A stretch of 40,044 nt of DNA from assembly GCA_011947345.1 (NCBI GenBank), contig JAAVTG010000465.1:1-40044 (forward strand), given 5' to 3'. This document shows, in pieces, positions 20,163-29,804 of this stretch (position 1 is the stretch's first letter; every line of letters begins with the position of its first letter). The notes under the pieces were generated by a model. The model saw nothing but the letters and a program-made list of their open reading frames with translations. It searched no databases and was not told the DNA's origin. Both the position numbers and the translations under genes were made by a program. The stretch is from Phytophthora quininea (Eukaryota > Oomycota > Peronosporomycetes > Peronosporales > Peronosporaceae).

Positions 20163-21971
20163 AATGGTTTTTGTTTGTTTGTTTCAGCAAAGTTTTAAAC
20201 AGGTAAGCGAAAAAAATAGGAAACGCATCTCGCTGACACCAACTTCTTGGCTAAGAAATATATTTCAGAGAACCGAAGTCCGTACTGCGATCTTAATATA
20301 GCTCTGCGAAGGTCTCTTTAAGCACACTATAGTTGCTTCATCCAATTTTCAAATTTGCACAGTCTTGGCCGAGTGATGAAACTTCGCACAAGTTACCGCC
20401 GGGTAGAATATATTATTTTACGTTCTGCGCGTTCTACTTGAAATTTCCGTGGTCGGTTGGTTGAATCGACTAAGCCAAACCGCCAGGCAATCGCGCGAAA
20501 ATCAATTTTACGAAATCGGCCTTACCATGGAACGTGACGGTATTACTCGGTCGATCTAAGAAATGACTTGAAGATTGTAGGTGGCGATTCCGCCTATGAT
20601 CGTGAACCGGCCCAGATTGGGAAACTTGGACGGAATTGACAATACGAATCAGGTATTACAGTTCGGTTATTGTGAAGTATGAGGCACAAAAGCCTCTCGT
20701 TTCTTTATGATAAACAAAACAACCTCTTGAGAATTTTCGGTAGTAATCGCTGATGGCAGCAGAAGAAGCGCGCAAGACGTCGACGAGAAGGTGTAATATG
20801 TCGGAGGGCTGTGATGCGAGTAAGGCAATTAGATTCACTTTGCTATAAGAAGTGCAAACTAATGGATATCCTTCTAGCACATCGAAAGTAGAGCCAAAAT
20901 TTACCCGCTGTGGACTACCGCTTTGTTGATATTGGGGTGGATTAGGACCACGAGAGCGATGCTGATTTTAAGCTAGAAGAGGAAGAATTATCCAAGACAG
21001 GGTTAGGAGGAGCCGGATATACCCAACGGGGAACTGGATGAAGTTCTAGAGAAGCCGAATAATGGAAGATCAGGGGTTGAATTTTGGCACGGGCGATGGC
21101 ACGGTAAAGAAATGGCTGTTTGGTGTAAAGGATGGTTTGCTGCATCGAATGATGCATACAATTATGTATGTATCAGAGGAGTTGTAAATAATAGAGTGGT
21201 TGGCACGAAACCTTGTGTCGGCGGTACGTAGAAGCGAAGGTCCCCACCGCTACCACGACTTCGGTGATTCATATGAAGGTTGCGTCGTCAGCGGAGGCTC
21301 TAGTGGTGATAATGCCGGTGAAAACAAGGGGTCTCAATTGATTACCATCCCCGCCCTCGTTACAGCAGCGGATGGACCAAGATGCGAGCGCTGAGGAAAG
21401 CACACAATGAATCTCCAACAAAGTGGTGGTATTTCCTTTGTTGCATTTCAAGACAAGGGAGCTCTTCGATGGTGAGTTGAAGAAATATTTTAATGTATCT
21501 TAATATAATAAAAATACTACATTTGGGTTGCAGTTCAGTGCCAACGGCAACGCAAAACGAGTACGTGGTTCAATGATTTTTTTATTTGTGTTAACCAATA
21601 TACACTAACAAATATTTGTTTGCTGCCCAAAGAGAGTGTCATCCAATAGGATATCCAAAGAAGTTCAAATGAAGTAAGAGAAGTTTTTGGTGCACCTATG
21701 GAGTGTACCAAACCTATTGTGTTACTGCAAACCGTAGCCACATTGCGCACTACACTGATTCCAAATTACGTCTCGAGTGGTGAAGACTGTAAAGAGAGAT
21801 TTTGTGATAGTTCTTCACAATAAGATGTTTTTTTCTGGTGCCATCACTTTTTCTAACCATTATTTTTAACAGCATATTTCGTTGTTGTGTAGTGCCGAAC
21901 CAATAACCATCCCAAAATTAAAAGCATAGCTATCCCATATTCAACTTACTTATTTGCGTTTGGGAGAATTC
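20163..21971. other. AT-rich repeat-derived DNA without a recognisable gene
   Basis: Only short open frames are present. A minus frame (20880-20656) and a plus stretch near 20940-21000 (DFKLEEEELSKTGLGG) look like decayed coding sequence, perhaps from retroelements, but have no diagnostic motif. No RNA gene or structured repeat is seen. Confidence 0.4.
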
Positions 21972-22355
21972 ACCACATTGGTTGTCGCTTGGTTGGACTG
22001 GGATCTGGTGCCTCGATCTTGGGTCCAGGTAGAGTTGCCTTGAGGGGTATTTTTGCTTGCTTGAACTCTTCCAATAGCGTGCTCTGGTGGGTGGGTGGGG
22101 TCAATTTGTCATCTTGGCCAAGCAATGTCTCCAGAAAACTTTGGATCTGTACTTGACACTCGTGAGTCTGGGCAGTGGATTGAGCTAGCCAAGGTATTTT
22201 ACAGAATCCCCTAGCGCTACTTGATCCGTGGTGTTACTGATGTAGTTCAACTTGAGAATAAAAATCCCGTGGCCTTAAACGTGGTAGGGCACTTGTGGTG
22301 TAAGATGCCCAATACCGGAAACCCTCTTCAGGTGTAGTCCACCTAAATACGTTCG
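21972..22355 (-). pseudogene. decayed unrecognised coding segment
   Basis: One minus-strand frame runs about 125 codons with a single internal TAA (about 22247). It includes TPEEGFRYWASYTTSALPRL before the stop, and QSFLETLLGQDDKLTPP and IPLKATLPGPKIEAPDP after it. It ends at TGA 21972-21974. The composition looks like the end of a real protein with a Pro/Lys-rich tail. I do not recognise a family, and its surroundings suggest a transposon origin. Confidence 0.4.
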
Positions 22356-23622
22356 CATATCATGTAAGAGCTAAGGTTAATTTGGGGTTGCTTTAAAGTA
22401 AGTTGTAGTCGCTATGGATGCTATAGTTGCTAAATTGGTATATACCGTGATGAAACTCGAGATTGTGCCCTGCGCGAAATCCATCGCAAGTGTATCGCTC
22501 CATTGCCCAAACATGAAGCTTTACAGCTTTTCTGGATAGCAACGCCAGCAGCCACGTCCAGTTGATCCAGCATGAACACCGCAATGCCCTCCTGAACAAG
22601 CGCATGAAGCATGCTCTTGAGACTCTCTACTGCTGAATCGTTATAAACTATGTCAGCGATTATATTTTGAATCTGAATTGATCATCTTAATATAGCAATT
22701 ATCTAGGCAGTTTAGTTAAAATATAATGATAATATACATACAGATACATATTCACCTGTTATTTCGCTAAACATGTTCGAGATGTGCTTTGAACAAACTA
22801 TGGCGTTGGCAAAGTGCCGTACGCCTTCCCGATTGCATGTATTGAGCGGAAGCGTTTTACCGGAAGAGCAGAGCCAGCCAGCTGACGGGTACACAAGGTG
22901 AACTCAACTTCAGCATCCTCTTCATTCATTTGCATAAAGATAGACCCAACCCAACTCGCTAGCCGCCATAAATACGAGCAACCTCTTGGTGGTGTGTATC
23001 AGTCTTCGCGTATCTAGTCCCCTTACACCCTGATCAAGAATGCCACAGGGCGGCAATAGAAACGTAGTTTTTGTGTGTGCGTGGGGGGCACAGGAACTTT
23101 GACTGGTTCAATTTATAGAGCGCAGTGGGACGGTTTGGAACGGATCGCGATTGAGATGATCGCGCTGCGACGGGAAATATTGAGGAAGTAACATGAACAG
23201 TTTTCCGATTGGAGATTATATTGAGCGGGTAACTACAACGAGCAGCACGCGGCGACGCGTCAACTCTGCAGGACAGCTGATCGAGCAGCGTAAGACCATC
23301 CGGACGAAGATGAAGACCACACGACTCCCAGCGACCTCCAGTAAATGACCACGAAAGGCGCCAGCTTTCGCGGTGACCAAGGACTGGGGACTAGCAATCA
23401 TGACCCCCAAGCAGCAACGGCCGCGGCCATTTGCGAACGAAACGGTGGAAGTGCGAAGATCGCAAGAAGGCAGAAGGCGCGCTGTGCATGCATGCATGTG
23501 GTAGGCAGGTTAGTTTACAATTGGCAGAGAAGACCAAACACGAACGACAACCAGGCCAAGGTGTCTATTAATTCCTACGTTGCAGACGACTGTCGACACA
23601 GGTTGCGGCAATCCTAACCGGC
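22356..23622. other. degenerate DNA, no assignable gene
   Basis: Short minus-strand frames at 22393-22612 and 22712-22894 look like leftovers of one decayed gene (VFMLDQLDVAAGVAIQKS; YPSAGWLCSSGKTLPLN) but match nothing I can name. The part 22920-23620 shows no coding sign on either strand. Confidence 0.35.
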
Positions 23623-23728
23623 GGTATCAGAGCCCGCACTAGCACGAGAGTGAGCGGTATCGTAGCCCGCGCCCGTACGCCGCGTCGGAGGCGCCAGTGG
23701 TAACCAGCCCCCACGGTATCATAGCCCG
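23623..23728 (+). repeat. three copies of a GGTATCxxAGCCCG motif
   Basis: The 14-mer occurs at 23623-23636 (GGTATCAGAGCCCG), 23656-23669 and 23715-23728, with one or two changes. The first copy contains GGTATCAGAGC, the typical LTR-retrotransposon primer-binding site complementary to the 3' end of initiator tRNA-Met. A degenerate Copia end lies 2.6 kb downstream in the same orientation. I cannot define an LTR directly upstream, so assignment as a primer-binding site is tentative. Confidence 0.4.
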
Positions 23729-24506
23729 TGAGCCCGGCGACGCACGGCACCTCAACCAGCGCCACCCCTGTTCGAGTCAAGTAACGCCGACCGGTTTAGG
23801 AGGTAGTCCACGTAGGACAGATAACTTTATTACTCAGATTAGCTAGCGACTACTTTCTTGTTGTCCATCGGCTGCTGCCCCTGGCCAGGAGTAGCACCGA
23901 CTTGGCGAAGCTCGACACAGCTGGGCTGCATCTCCAGAACTTAGTAGGCATCTGACGACAGCGCCCAACCAGAAGAGAGGGACGCTTACTAGGACTTGCT
24001 GCAATTCAATACAATTCAGATTGGTGCGTAGCTGAAAAACTAACGGTGTAGCCGTAAGACGCGGCGGTGGGTAACGAGCGGGTGTTGCACGCGACGGAAG
24101 GTCAACGGATGAATAGCGTTGACAGATAAGACAAATGGTACCAGGAAATTCCATTTAAATCAATCGCGGGTGGTCTCGTCTTGACTTGCAATCAGAACAG
24201 ACCCAGGTAAAGCGCACATGTTCATGATATTATTCTCAGCTACCGGAAACTCGAAATCCTGTTGAGTGCATCGATCGCCATATTTGCGAGTTTAATCCCA
24301 CGTGATTTGACAGTGTTAGAATCAGTAATGATAGCCCCTTGAAATCATACTATTTGTGCGCCGGCAAGAGCTGGATGCTTAGAAGTATGCATGGCTCGTT
24401 GTGTTGTACTGTCAGTGGAACCAATACACCGCGAAGATTCGCCACCGTTGCAGTGTATTTGGCGAGGTTTACACACGTGGTGGCAAGGGCGCAGCAGAAC
24501 AAGACC
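23729..24506. other. no assignable gene
   Basis: Possibly an untranslated leader of a decayed retroelement, given the motif just upstream and the ORFs downstream. No open frame with a recognisable motif is present. Confidence 0.3.
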
Positions 24507-25008
24507 ATGAGCTCGGATCCAGCACGTGATTACGTCTACAAAAACCTGAAGCGGGAATGGGATAAACGTGAAGAAGGAAAACTTGCTGAAGCTGTCCAGG
24601 AACACGGGACTATCGATCGCAATTGGATCCGCGACGAAGCTCTTAAGCGCTTTCCCAGGACCGACTTAAACCATGAAGGGAAGCAGAAGCCCCAGGTATT
24701 TTGGATAGATGTACTGAAGCGTCTAGATTGTTACTGAAATCGTAGAAAATCATGTTTTTTTCTTCAAGACGGTCGCTCGTTATGTAGAAGCGGTGCAAAT
24801 CGTTTCAGAGGCAAATAGTAGCATAGTCTTCGAGAATGAAATCCACCACAACGCACCATACGATGACCTCCCAACCATAGAGTATCTGTTTCGGAATCTC
24901 TGGCTCCTGCGTACTGTGAATTCTCTTTTGCGTATGATTGGGTACTTGTTCTTGGATTCTCCATCGATGTTTTTGGTGATTTGGAGCGATGCTATGCCGA
25001 ACGGGTAA
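24507..25008 (+). CDS. candidate two-exon ORF, unrecognised
   Basis: The first segment starts at ATG 24507 and encodes a charged helical stretch (REWDKREEGKLAEAVQEHG, RNWIRDEALKRFPR). Near 24721 a GT, a T-rich tract and AAG at about 24765-24770 could bound a roughly 50-base intron, after which ARYVEAVQIVSEANSS and PYDDLPTIEYLF continue to a stop at 25006-25008. Further frames downstream (ERCYAERVRTTIHAVGW) hint that the protein was longer. It may be a gag-like part of a retroelement, in view of the Copia remnant further on. Both the splice and the family are inference. Confidence 0.3.
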
Positions 25009-25230
25009 GGACGACAATACATGCTGTGGGGTGGCAGCCACACTTCAATGTAAACAATTCGATAGTATCGTTATTCCTGTGTGCACGGAATACCATTATA
25101 CATTTGCGATTGTCCAACACGCGATCAAAAAACAAACAAATGTTAAAGCTCAATTATTTTGGTGGGTCGGCTCAGTAGGAAATGACTCTAGAAGAGTACT
25201 ATGGCAAGATGCGACTAAAACTTAGCAGGA

Positions 25231-25419
25231 GATAGAGCCAATATCCCCAGCAACACCATTGCCACCCGTACCTGCCAGGCAACCGCTGAATAGGACCCAG
25301 GCTCTACAAGATGTGTATGCCAGGATTGAAAACCATCATGAGTCAATACCGCCACTCGCACCAGAATCTAAGTCAGCACCCCAAAGCGTCAGCAGTGCTC
25401 AACGACGTGACTAAGACTG
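25231..25419 (+). other. proline-rich open segment
   Basis: An open frame encoding ATPLPPVPARQPLNR and ESIPPLAPESKSAP, ending in TAA. Such Pro/Ser-rich stretches are common in retroelement gag or gag-pol linkers. There is no start codon and no diagnostic motif. Confidence 0.25.
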
Positions 25420-26280
25420 CAGTGAAGGTGACGTCCGCGATTAAACAACACAGAATAATATTCATTTGCTGCGGTGGAGACTTAAACTTCCTCTTGTATC
25501 ACGAGATGATACATGTTCTGAGGCAAGGGCTATCGTAAATGCTTCGTCAAATTTCAAGAAGAGATGAAGCCATAGTTAGGTGTATGTTAACAAAATGCTG
25601 TTAGAATGATGTTTTTCATATTGTTTGAATATGGAACGGCCATACACTCTCGCAGCGTACGTATGTTACGGAGCGATGGACCTGAGTGGTGCGCACGCTG
25701 GCTAACTGATGCAAGCTTTCTGACTTATATTACGTACATAAGTGCATTAACCACACAGAACACTACGTCAATCCGGACAATCGTATACACACGAGCACTA
25801 TTCAAGGACTGTGGGAGACCCATACCAGGAGGCACATAAAGTCAATGCGGGGCATGGAAAAGTCGAAGTGCATCAATGGGGTTGTTAGTACTTCCCCCAG
25901 AAGGCAATAACTGTGTAGCGTTTCAGCGGGTTGTTGCAGTTAGCCCAGAGGCATGGGCAAATTCAACATAAATAACACTATCAAATGTTATGAATGAGTT
26001 TTAAATATAGGGAGGGTCTTTTACTAAAGGACAGCTCTTTTAGAAGACCTGCTTGGTTGTTCGAGCCTCGTGATTGGACCGAAACGGCTTTTATTAAATA
26101 TATGTCTACCCCTTTTAGAAATCCCACGTTAATTGTGCATCCATACGCATTTGATTCGCTGTATAAAACCACAAGAAGTCCAGTCCTATTAGCTCGTAAT
26201 AAAACTGTACGCTACTCCCTGGTTTATGATCTTTATATATTAATATCAGCCAATCTGATACTATTCTGCATTGATGTAAA
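25420..26280. other. decayed retroelement-like DNA
   Basis: Contains scattered coding-like bits on the plus strand. SEARAIVNASSNFKKR near 25520-25560 and PVLLARNKTVRYSL near 26175-26220 resemble parts of a Copia polyprotein; the second resembles the region before the RNase H end. No complete domain remains. Confidence 0.35.
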
Positions 26281-26379
26281 ATGTTCGCTGACATCTTCAC
26301 TAAGGCGCTATTCAAACCATTATTAAAGAAAATGAGGGAAATATTACGAGCTACCAATCATGAAACCCATAAATCATAA
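26281..26379 (+). pseudogene. Copia polyprotein C-terminus (RNase H end)
   Basis: MFADIFTKALFKPLLKKM matches the strongly conserved end of Copia-type pol proteins, usually written ADIFTKALPxxxFxxLR. The frame ends at TAA 26377-26379. The upstream reverse transcriptase is not recognisable. It shows that a Ty1/Copia retrotransposon once occupied this stretch in plus orientation. Confidence 0.65.
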
Positions 26380-26461
26380 TAAGTCAATTTTTGCTAGGAA
26401 GACTGTTTATTGTCCAAAGATTGAAATCCGCGAAAATCCTCTTTTGACAGTGTGCCTACCC

Positions 26462-27515
26462 TTACCCTCGCTGCCCAAACACGCGGGACGGTCGCACAAA
26501 TGAGTAAAATTTAATCCACTTTTGCTCAGCCACAGGCATCTCCAAAACATTGCCGTCGCTGTATTCATCAATCACCACGCGTTCCTCACCGGTTTTTGCC
26601 ACACGAAGCACTACACAATGCCCGTAGAAATTGCGGTTGTAGGCGCCGACAAGATATAATTCATCGTCCAACGGAAGTTCCAAGAAAACTCGAGGCCCAC
26701 GGCGACCACACTGCACCTTGTTTGCGTAAATGGTTGATCACTACGTCATACTTGGCCTTCCGAAGTCTTGGTAGTAACTAGGCAAGATTAATCCATGAAG
26801 AGACTCGACGCAAATCACGTCCTTGAGCTAGCTCATCGGCAAGAAAACGATCCACCACGTCCTGAGGAATCAAGTTCGGTCTTCCGATCACATGTTCAGC
26901 CAAGCTGACTTCGTTGAAGATGCAGCAGTAGACGTCACTGGCAGCCATGATACGCTTGCCATAGTCGTCCTGCTTGCAGAACTGATAGAAATGCCTGGAA
27001 ACGAATAGCGAGCTTAACCTCTTCCGCATGAGCCTTCGACATCTCCTAAACAGGTTCCCACGTCCGATATAGAGCCGAGTTCTCCGTCAGGTGAACGTCC
27101 CATAGCACGCTGACCTCGCTGGTACCTTCCTTGGTCAAACGCACGTCGTCGATCTGCCACACATCCGCTTGCGCTCTGGGTCTGCATCCCAGAGAGGCTC
27201 TGGAACCTCTTCCTCGTCGCTGATGTATGGGTCGAGCTTCTCTCCCGAATCTCCATCACTAGGGAGAGCGTCACTGTCGAAATCGTCATCGACATGATCA
27301 TCGTTGCAAGAGGAGTCACTACTCTCATCTTCAGCAGACGAATGCGTTGTTTGTGGCCTCCTCGGCCCGAGTTGCTGCCTGCACTACGCGCTTCTTCTTG
27401 ACGAGAACACCGGACATCTGAGTTGCTGGAGATACCGCCACGCGAGCCTTCTTAGCCGGGGACTTCAATGCCCCACGCTGCTTATGCACAGCTGGGACAG
27501 CACTCTGCCCAAATT
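26462..27515 (-). CDS. unrecognised protein: basic N-terminus, acidic middle, C-terminal domain; several frameshifts
   Basis: Read leftward, a Lys/Ala-rich start (KSPAKKARVAVSPATQ, VLVKKKRVVQAATRAEEA) looks like a nuclear localisation and chromatin-binding tail. A strongly acidic region follows (SSAEDESSDSSCNDDHVDDD, YISDEEEVPEPLWDADPERK). The conserved-looking body reads KEGTSEVSVLWDVHLTEN, then NEVSLAEHVIGRPNLIPQDV, then LPLDDELYLVGAYNRNFYGH and IKFYSFVRPSRVFGQ. The frame changes near 27345, 27030 and 26715-26760. I recall similar LPLDDxLYLVGAYNR stretches as repeated proteins of oomycete genomes, so it may belong to a transposon or an expanded family, but I cannot name it. The stop is at about 26462. 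Confidence 0.5.
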
Positions 27516-27663
27516 TTAGCTATTCTAGAAGTTAAAAGAACTACTAAAAGGGGGAATAAACCAAAAATCAAGTCGTCAAAACCTTTACCAAAGAATGGTA
27601 CAAAGATTTGAGCAGTCTCCTCGATTCTAAATTCTGATTCAGCACAGATTTGGTGTCGAATGG

Positions 27664-27735
27664 TACCTTTTCTTACATTACTGTAACTTAAGGGAACCAC
27701 ATTTCCCTTAAGTGACAGTAATGTAAGAAAAGGTA
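27664..27735. repeat. 33-bp near-perfect inverted repeat (hairpin or fold-back element)
   Basis: Left arm 27664-27696 begins TACCTTTTCTTACATTACTG; right arm 27703-27735 is its complement with one mismatch in 33 pairs; the loop is 6 bases (CCACAT). It does not follow a gene in a way that suggests a terminator. It most resembles two transposon ends brought together, or a minimal fold-back MITE. An RNA transcribed through it would form a long duplex. Confidence 0.88.
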
Positions 27736-27890
27736 ATTACGCTAGATTAAGGCCCTTCTAAATGACTGGCTGCAGGAGCAGCTAGGCCCAGCTCCCTCTC
27801 TTTCTCTAATATACCTCACCTTCCAACTGTAATCCTCCTGTCCACAGCTTTTCACGTTTCCCAATCTGCGTCCAGAAGTGTCGTGCGCAA

Positions 27891-27954
27891 TGTCACGACA
27901 AGGTCATGCAAATAGCTCAGTCTGTCACGACAAGGTCATGCAAATAGCGCAGTC
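27891..27954. repeat. 32-bp direct tandem repeat, two units
   Basis: TGTCACGACAAGGTCATGCA... occurs at 27891-27922 and 27923-27954 with a single difference (T/G), followed by a partial third start (TGTCAC). Each unit contains ATGCAAAT. Confidence 0.9.
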
Positions 27955-28577
27955 TGTCACACCTTCACGTCCTTGCACATCCCCTTCCGCTATTGGATCG
28001 TCGCTATGCACATCTTCGCAGATGCTACCACGGGAGCTGTTCTCGTCCGTTGCTTCATCTGCTTGTGCTTCTTCATAGCCAAAATCCATGTCAGTTGGAG
28101 TCGTAGTTGCGCTTCATGGTAAAATGAATAGTGAACTGCGGTCCGGCAAGCCGGCAACAAATACATCAGAGATCCATGGTATTTTTGTTATATTAAGGCT
28201 CCTTCAACATTACGAAATTCACTACTAAAACTCGTATGTTGACCCAGAGATATGCATAAACAATTCAACAATGACAGACTAGCATGGCTGGAAAGCTTCC
28301 AAAGGCGCTCAAAACCTAGAAATCAGTAGTAGCAAGCCGTTAGGCGTTGTACATACGAAGATTACTCTAAAAGAGAAATGGGACTTCGCAGGACGTGTGT
28401 GATTTTGTGTGTTAGTTGGATCCGCCTTCTGCGCGACATCCACTCAGATGGCGCTTCATTATCAAAAACGACGCCAAGTGCTCTGATCTCCTGGTGCGAC
28501 AGCGATAGGTTTTAGCAGCGTGAACATATTTGTGTAATTGGTCAAATTAAATTTACCCTATATTACTTTTTTATCGT

Positions 28578-29015
28578 ATGCATATCTCGGAGCTATTGTC
28601 TAACGCGAACACGCCCCAATACGTCTTCCCTGAATGCCTTTACGGCTTTGGTCGGTATGAGCACTTGCGCCGACACCAACTACGAGGATGTCGCGGGCTT
28701 CCGAGCCCTCCATACCTTCTGTGCGAGATCTGCTTCAAATGGGTGAAAGGCAACCGGCACCAACTCGCGCCTCACCAGCGCGGGAGTCGATGCATTTCGC
28801 CGCCTCTTACAACCCTCGGAGGCTCCGCCGTGTTGAAGCTTCGGCTGAATTCCAAGCTCTGCAACGAGAAATGGAACATTTCAGCGCCAGGTCAAGCACG
28901 TCCATGTCGGGTCGTTGAGCCACCAACTTCACGTGCGAGAGCTGTTCGACACGGAGAAAGTTCGCCTCCGTATGTTTCATACTTGATTGAAGGGAAAGCA
29001 AAGCTGTGCCAGTAA
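28578..29015 (+). CDS. possible zinc-finger-like ORF, 145 codons
   Basis: An open frame from ATG 28578 with Cys/His spacing that recalls paired fingers: CLYGFGRYEHLRRHQLRGC, then LCEICFKWVKG followed by RHQLAPHQRGSRC. The second half has no pattern, and overlapping frames on both strands are nearly as long, so the coding status is uncertain. If real, it may be the nucleic-acid-binding part of a retroelement or a host regulator. Confidence 0.3.
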   Translation: MHISELLSNANTPQYVFPECLYGFGRYEHLRRHQLRGCRGLPSPPYLLCEICFKWVKGNRHQLAPHQRGSRCISPPLTTLGGSAVLKLRLNSKLCNEKWNISAPGQARPCRVVEPPTSRARAVRHGESSPPYVSYLIEGKAKLCQ

Positions 29016-29386
29016 AGCTTGAAATGACTTTCAAAATTGAAATTGATTTTTCTATGAACCGAGTGAACCAGTGCCAATCGTCGAGAACACGCCTCTCATT
29101 ACCACCTACTACCGAACTAATTTTCGTCGTACAGGAGCACCTAAACGCGACCTCTTCATTTTGAGCCATTGCTCGCTGCGTGCTGTAACACAGGCAAACG
29201 TGGTCGAGGGGGATGTACATCGTTAGGCTACGTGTTTTGCTCGCCGCTTTTTTCTTTTTCTACCGGCTCCTTTTTGAACCAGTGGTTAGTATTGCTGCTC
29301 GTGAAGCAATACTAGCAGATTCAAGAATGCACTAGGAAATTACTAAGAAATTACATATATATTGAGATCCGCTTACAAAATCCGTA
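29016..29386. other. no assignable gene
   Basis: A minus-strand frame covers part of it (29220-28807) but shows no motif. The last 150 bases are AT-rich. Confidence 0.3.
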
Positions 29387-29573
29387 GTGTTACAAGTCGA
29401 CGATGTCGGCGGTAGCGAAGAGAAGGCGGCATTCATTTGCAAATTCTTCTTGAGCTTCATCCGCTGCATCCGCTATACCGCCGCCGTCATCGTTGACTTC
29501 ACCGCGGATCTTCAGCAGCAGCTGGTGGCGGCGGAGGACAAGATTTACCCCAACCGCGCGGAACAGCGCCGGA
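29387..29573 (+). pseudogene. coding-like flank interrupted by MULE2 (left side)
   Basis: A plus-strand frame with KAAFICKFFLSFIRCIRY and DFTADLQQQLVAAEDKIYPN runs straight into the left terminal repeat of MULE2 at 29574. On the other side of the element, a plus-strand frame (33818-33949) encodes a plausible protein end. The two may be halves of one disrupted gene, but no target duplication was found to prove it. The opposite strand is also open here. Confidence 0.3.
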
Positions 29574-29609
29574 CTTTTCAATACCATCTTAGGTGGTATT
29601 CCATACCAG
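29574..29609 (+). repeat. left terminal inverted repeat of MULE2
   Basis: 36 bases matching the complement of 33783-33818 at 31 positions, including the core GGTATGGAAxACCACCT. It defines the left edge of the element. Confidence 0.7.
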
Positions 29610-29804
29610 CAGTATTGCATACCAACAATATTATTGTAATTTATTGTTTGTAACTACTATTTCACATGCAAGGTTTTCATGTTCTTTTCTGAAGTTTATC
29701 TAGTTTTTCTATGTCCCGGTATGATACTACTTACACTCTACGTATTCTTCTCACTTCCTAGTTATTGTGATAGATGTCGTGTCCCATTCTGAAAGAATAA
29801 CTGA

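Larger units (their letters stand above)
27516..28577. other. spacer with hairpin and tandem repeat
   Basis: Apart from the hairpin (27664-27735) and the 32-bp tandem repeat (27891-27954), listed separately, there is no recognisable coding sequence. The stretch 28080-28570 is AT-rich and featureless. Confidence 0.4.

Noticed and set aside
20163..24506. Secreted effector genes (signal peptide plus RXLR or LFLAK motif)
   Set aside because: Looked for in the short ORFs of the repeat-rich region; no ORF combines a signal peptide with either motif.
27664..27735. Hairpin as a transcription terminator
   Set aside because: A 33-bp stem with a mismatch, no T-tract tied to a gene end, and a eukaryotic context make this unlikely.
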